A DNA stretch of 8,314 bases, from assembly GCA_013698285.1 (NCBI GenBank), contig JACCVE010000040.1, positions 1 to 8,314 on the forward strand, in the 5' to 3' direction. Source of the DNA: Chloroflexia bacterium. GTDB lineage: Bacteria > Chloroflexota > Chloroflexia > Thermomicrobiales > UBA6265. The notes under the pieces were generated by a model, which worked only from the letters and a program-made list of their open reading frames with translations, made no database searches and was not told where the DNA came from. The position numbers and the translations under genes are program-made. Below are positions 6,546-8,314 of this stretch, one piece after another (within the stretch, counting starts at the first letter, position 1; each line of letters begins with the position of its first letter).

Positions 6546-7049
6546 TCAGCGCTTGTTGAACATCTTCTGCATCGCGATCGCGGCCACGCCGCCGAGCGCG
6601 GCCCGGGCGATCGGGTTCTGGAGCATGTCGCCCAAGCCACCACCGTCATTGCCACCGCGTGCGTTTCCGCCACCGCCGCCGCCGAACAGGGAGGCCAGGC
6701 CGCCCGGCTGTTGCTGGCGGAATTGGCGGGTCAGGCCGGCCAATTCGCGCGGGTCTTCGACCGGGCCGCCCTGGCCCCCTCCGCCCATCTGCTGCTGGAG
6801 CATCTGGCCGAACTGCTGGCGCTGGTTGGAGGGCATTCGCCCGAACGCCTCGCGGGACGCGTCCTCGTACTCGTCCGGCGAGAGGCGGTCGGAGACCTGA
6901 CGATAGTTCTGCATCGCCTCCATGCCGTCGATGCCGTCCTCCGGCGCACCGGTCTGGTACCGCTGGACGAACTCGTTCGCCCGGTTGCGGCGCGTGGGCT
7001 CGTCGTCGTCGTCATTGCCCCCGAAGAGGCCACCCAAGATCTGGTCCAT
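6546..7049 (-). CDS. Small Gly/Gln/Asp-rich protein of unknown function
   Basis: I do not recognise this 167-residue protein. The ATG at 7049 is convincing because GGAGGAG lies 7 nt upstream (7063-7057). Residues 1-11 (MDQILGGLFGG) are hydrophobic and Gly-rich and are followed by a DDDDE cluster (13-17). Residues 20-85 look helical and charged, with RLSPDEYEDASREAFGRM (55-72) ending in Gln-rich RQQFGQMLQQQM (77-88). Gly-rich low-complexity stretches (89-96, 123-139) flank a short segment ELAGLTRQFRQQQ. The C-terminus NPIARAALGGVAAIAMQKMF (145-164) is an amphipathic or weakly membrane-associating helix ending in NKR. There is no signal peptide and no Cys. It lies 53 bp after hemE on the same strand and is probably co-transcribed, ending at the hairpin 40 nt downstream. 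The Gln/Gly composition suggests a partly disordered, possibly self-associating protein, but no function should be assigned. The same frame is open further upstream inside hemE; that extension is not used. Confidence 0.85.
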   Translation of the reverse strand: MDQILGGLFGGNDDDDEPTRRNRANEFVQRYQTGAPEDGIDGMEAMQNYRQVSDRLSPDEYEDASREAFGRMPSNQRQQFGQMLQQQMGGGGQGGPVEDPRELAGLTRQFRQQQPGGLASLFGGGGGGNARGGNDGGGLGDMLQNPIARAALGGVAAIAMQKMFNKR

Positions 7050-7056
7050 CGCTGTA

Positions 7057-7063
7057 CTCCTCC
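7057..7063 (-). promoter_or_regulatory. Strong Shine-Dalgarno for the small protein
   Basis: GGAGGAG on the minus strand sits 7 nt before the ATG at 7049. It is the best ribosome binding site in the window, and it rules out the longer upstream reading of the same frame through hemE. Confidence 0.85.
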
Positions 7064-7102
7064 GTTTGGCCCTGTCCACCTCTTGGCCAGGGTGACTATC
7101 CG

Positions 7103-8209
7103 CTATGCAGGAGTGGTGCCAGCGGCGTGCGCGTGGACGAGGTCGACCAGGCGCCGGAGGATGTCCGGGTCGGTGGCGGGGATGATCCCGTGGCCCAGGT
7201 TGAAGACGTGCCCCGGCCGCCCGGCGGCCCGGCGCAGCACGTCCGTCGCCCCCGTCTCGACCGCGGCCCAGGGGGCGAGGACCAGGGTCGGGTCGAGGTT
7301 GCCCTGGATCACGCGGTCGTGGCCGATCCGCTCCCAGGCCACGTCGAGGGGCAGGCGCCAGTCGACGCTGACCGCGTCGCAGCCGGACGTGGCGATCTGG
7401 TCGAGCAGGGTCGCGGTGCCGGTGCTGAAGTGGATCGTCGGCACCGTGCCCCGGAGGGCCTCGAAGATTCGCCGGGTGTAGGGCAGTACCGAGGTGGCGT
7501 AGGTCTCCGGGCCGACCAGTCCCAGCCACGAGTCGAACAGTTGCACGACGTCGGCGCCCGCGCCGGCCTGGCCGCGGAGATAGTCGATCGTGGTCTCGGT
7601 GATGACGTCCATCAGGGCATGCCAGGTGCCGGGGTCGCCATACATCATCGCCTTCGCCCGGGGGAACTCCCGCGACCCTCGTCCCTCGACCAGATAGCAG
7701 GCCAGGGTGAAGGGCGCCCCCGCGAAGCCGAGCAGGGCGGCGCGGTCCCCGAGGCGCTCGCGGAGGAGTCGGAGGGCGTCGAGGACGTAGGGCGTGGCTT
7801 CCTCCGCCCGGCCGACACGCAGGCGAGCGACATCGGCGGCGGTCCGGATCGGCCGCTCGATCACTGGGCCGATGCCCGGGTCGATCCGAAACGCGACGCC
7901 CATCCCGTCGAGCGGCAGCATGATGTCGGCGAAGAGGACCGCGCCATCGACACCGAGGCGGTCCACCGGCATCAAGGTCGCCTCCGCCGCCAGCTCCGGC
8001 GTCCTGGCCACCGTCAGGAAATCGTAGCGCTCCCGCAGGGCCCGGTATTCCGGCAAGCAGCGGCCGGCCTGGCGCATGAACCAGACGGGCGTCCGGTCCA
8101 CGGGCCGACGATTGACTGCCGCCAGGAATCGCTCACGACTGGACATCTCCACCGGCGTCACCGCGGCCGTGCCGCCCGTCCGGTCCGGGGTCGCGCTCAC
8201 CGCGTTCAC
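7103..8209 (-). CDS. hemE: Uroporphyrinogen decarboxylase
   Basis: This cytoplasmic enzyme decarboxylates the four acetate side chains of uroporphyrinogen III to give coproporphyrinogen III in haem synthesis. It has 368 residues as a single-domain TIM barrel. Visible signatures are PVWFMRQAGRCLPEYR (41-56), whose Arg residues 46 and 50 contact substrate carboxylates; the catalytic Asp in LFADIMLP (D95); the second signature GFAGAPFTLACYLVEG (161-176) with the conserved Tyr 172; FDSWLG (225-230) with Ser 227; GNLDP (303-307); and NLGHGI (337-342) with the conserved His 340. All expected active-site residues are present, so it should be functional. The GTG at 8209 overlaps the upstream gene's TGA as GTGA, implying translational coupling. 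It gives about 21 residues before MSSRERFLAA; an ATG at 8146 starts exactly there and would give 347 residues, closer to the family length, with GGTGGAG abutting it. The order upstream gene, hemE, small protein suggests one operon. Confidence 0.97.
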   Translation of the reverse strand: MNAVSATPDRTGGTAAVTPVEMSSRERFLAAVNRRPVDRTPVWFMRQAGRCLPEYRALRERYDFLTVARTPELAAEATLMPVDRLGVDGAVLFADIMLPLDGMGVAFRIDPGIGPVIERPIRTAADVARLRVGRAEEATPYVLDALRLLRERLGDRAALLGFAGAPFTLACYLVEGRGSREFPRAKAMMYGDPGTWHALMDVITETTIDYLRGQAGAGADVVQLFDSWLGLVGPETYATSVLPYTRRIFEALRGTVPTIHFSTGTATLLDQIATSGCDAVSVDWRLPLDVAWERIGHDRVIQGNLDPTLVLAPWAAVETGATDVLRRAAGRPGHVFNLGHGIIPATDPDILRRLVDLVHAHAAGTTPA

Positions 8210-8314
8210 GCCAGGACCGGGACGCGGGCGGGCTCGGCCGCGACGGCGTCGAGCATCCCCCGGGCGTCTGTCGTGGCGCAGGTGAAGATCGGCACGTCGG
8301 TCAGGGTGTATGCG
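8206..8314 (-). CDS. C-terminal end of an unidentified gene upstream of hemE
   Basis: Only the last 35 codons are in the window. The end reads AYTLTDVPIFTCATTDARG and continues to AEPARVPVLA before TGA. Composition and codon use are like real genes here (G/C at most third positions), and the stop codon overlaps the hemE GTG by four bases, the usual spacing of translationally coupled operon genes. Its position before hemE makes another tetrapyrrole gene plausible, but the fragment matches no C-terminus that I can name, so no product is assigned. Confidence 0.7.
   Translation of the reverse strand, partial: AYTLTDVPIFTCATTDARGMLDAVAAEPARVPVLA

Noticed and set aside
6409..6900. Plus-strand frame starting GTG in which the tandem repeat reads WKDDWKDD.
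   Set aside because: There is no ribosome binding site of note, most of it is antisense to the small minus-strand gene, and the remainder is Pro/Arg-rich shadow; the repeat is better explained as non-coding DNA next to the hairpin.
7050..7529. Upstream extension of the small-protein frame through hemE (327-residue version).
   Set aside because: The extra 160 residues are Pro/Arg/Gly-rich shadow of hemE, while a strong ribosome binding site marks the ATG at 7049.

Overview
The window is 8.3 kb of very GC-rich bacterial chromosome in which closely packed genes use almost every base. The longest stretch without a gene is about 245 bp (6302-6545). The high GC, frequent GTG starts, a eukaryotic-like Ser/Thr kinase, a TPR lipoprotein and a PhoR-like two-component pair would suit a Chloroflexota (Thermomicrobia-like) or actinobacterium-like lineage. 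That placement is an impression from gene style and not a phylogenetic result.

Layout, left to right. (1) A Hanks-type Ser/Thr protein kinase on the minus strand runs off the left edge, so its C-terminus is missing. (2) A minus-strand TPR-repeat lipoprotein lies about 116 bp upstream of the kinase; its 5' end is problematic. (3) A divergent plus-strand major facilitator superfamily (MFS) transporter follows. Its 3' end overlaps tail-to-tail with (4) a minus-strand PhoR/WalK-like sensor histidine kinase. (5) The OmpR/PhoB-family response regulator lies upstream of the histidine kinase and overlaps its start by 32 bp, forming a standard two-component operon. (6) An intergenic region of about 245 bp holds the likely promoter of that operon, with a palindrome at the predicted start point. 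It also holds a strong GC hairpin that likely terminates the transcript arriving from the right. (7) A small Gly/Gln/Asp-rich protein of unknown function has an excellent ribosome binding site. (8) hemE (uroporphyrinogen decarboxylase) follows, and its GTG start overlaps the stop codon of (9) an unidentified gene that enters from the right edge.

Functionally, the right third is a minus-strand transcription unit (unknown gene, hemE, small low-complexity protein) of tetrapyrrole synthesis ending at the hairpin. The middle is a membrane-sensing two-component system. The left third pairs a cytoplasmic Ser/Thr kinase with an exported TPR lipoprotein and a divergent transporter; a joint role is possible but only inferred from position. 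I see no CRISPR array, insertion sequence, rRNA, tRNA, phage gene or obvious defence system. Most genes belong to familiar families. The points most worth a second look are the missing start codon of the TPR lipoprotein, the tail-to-tail coding overlap with an internal duplication, and the unassigned small protein.
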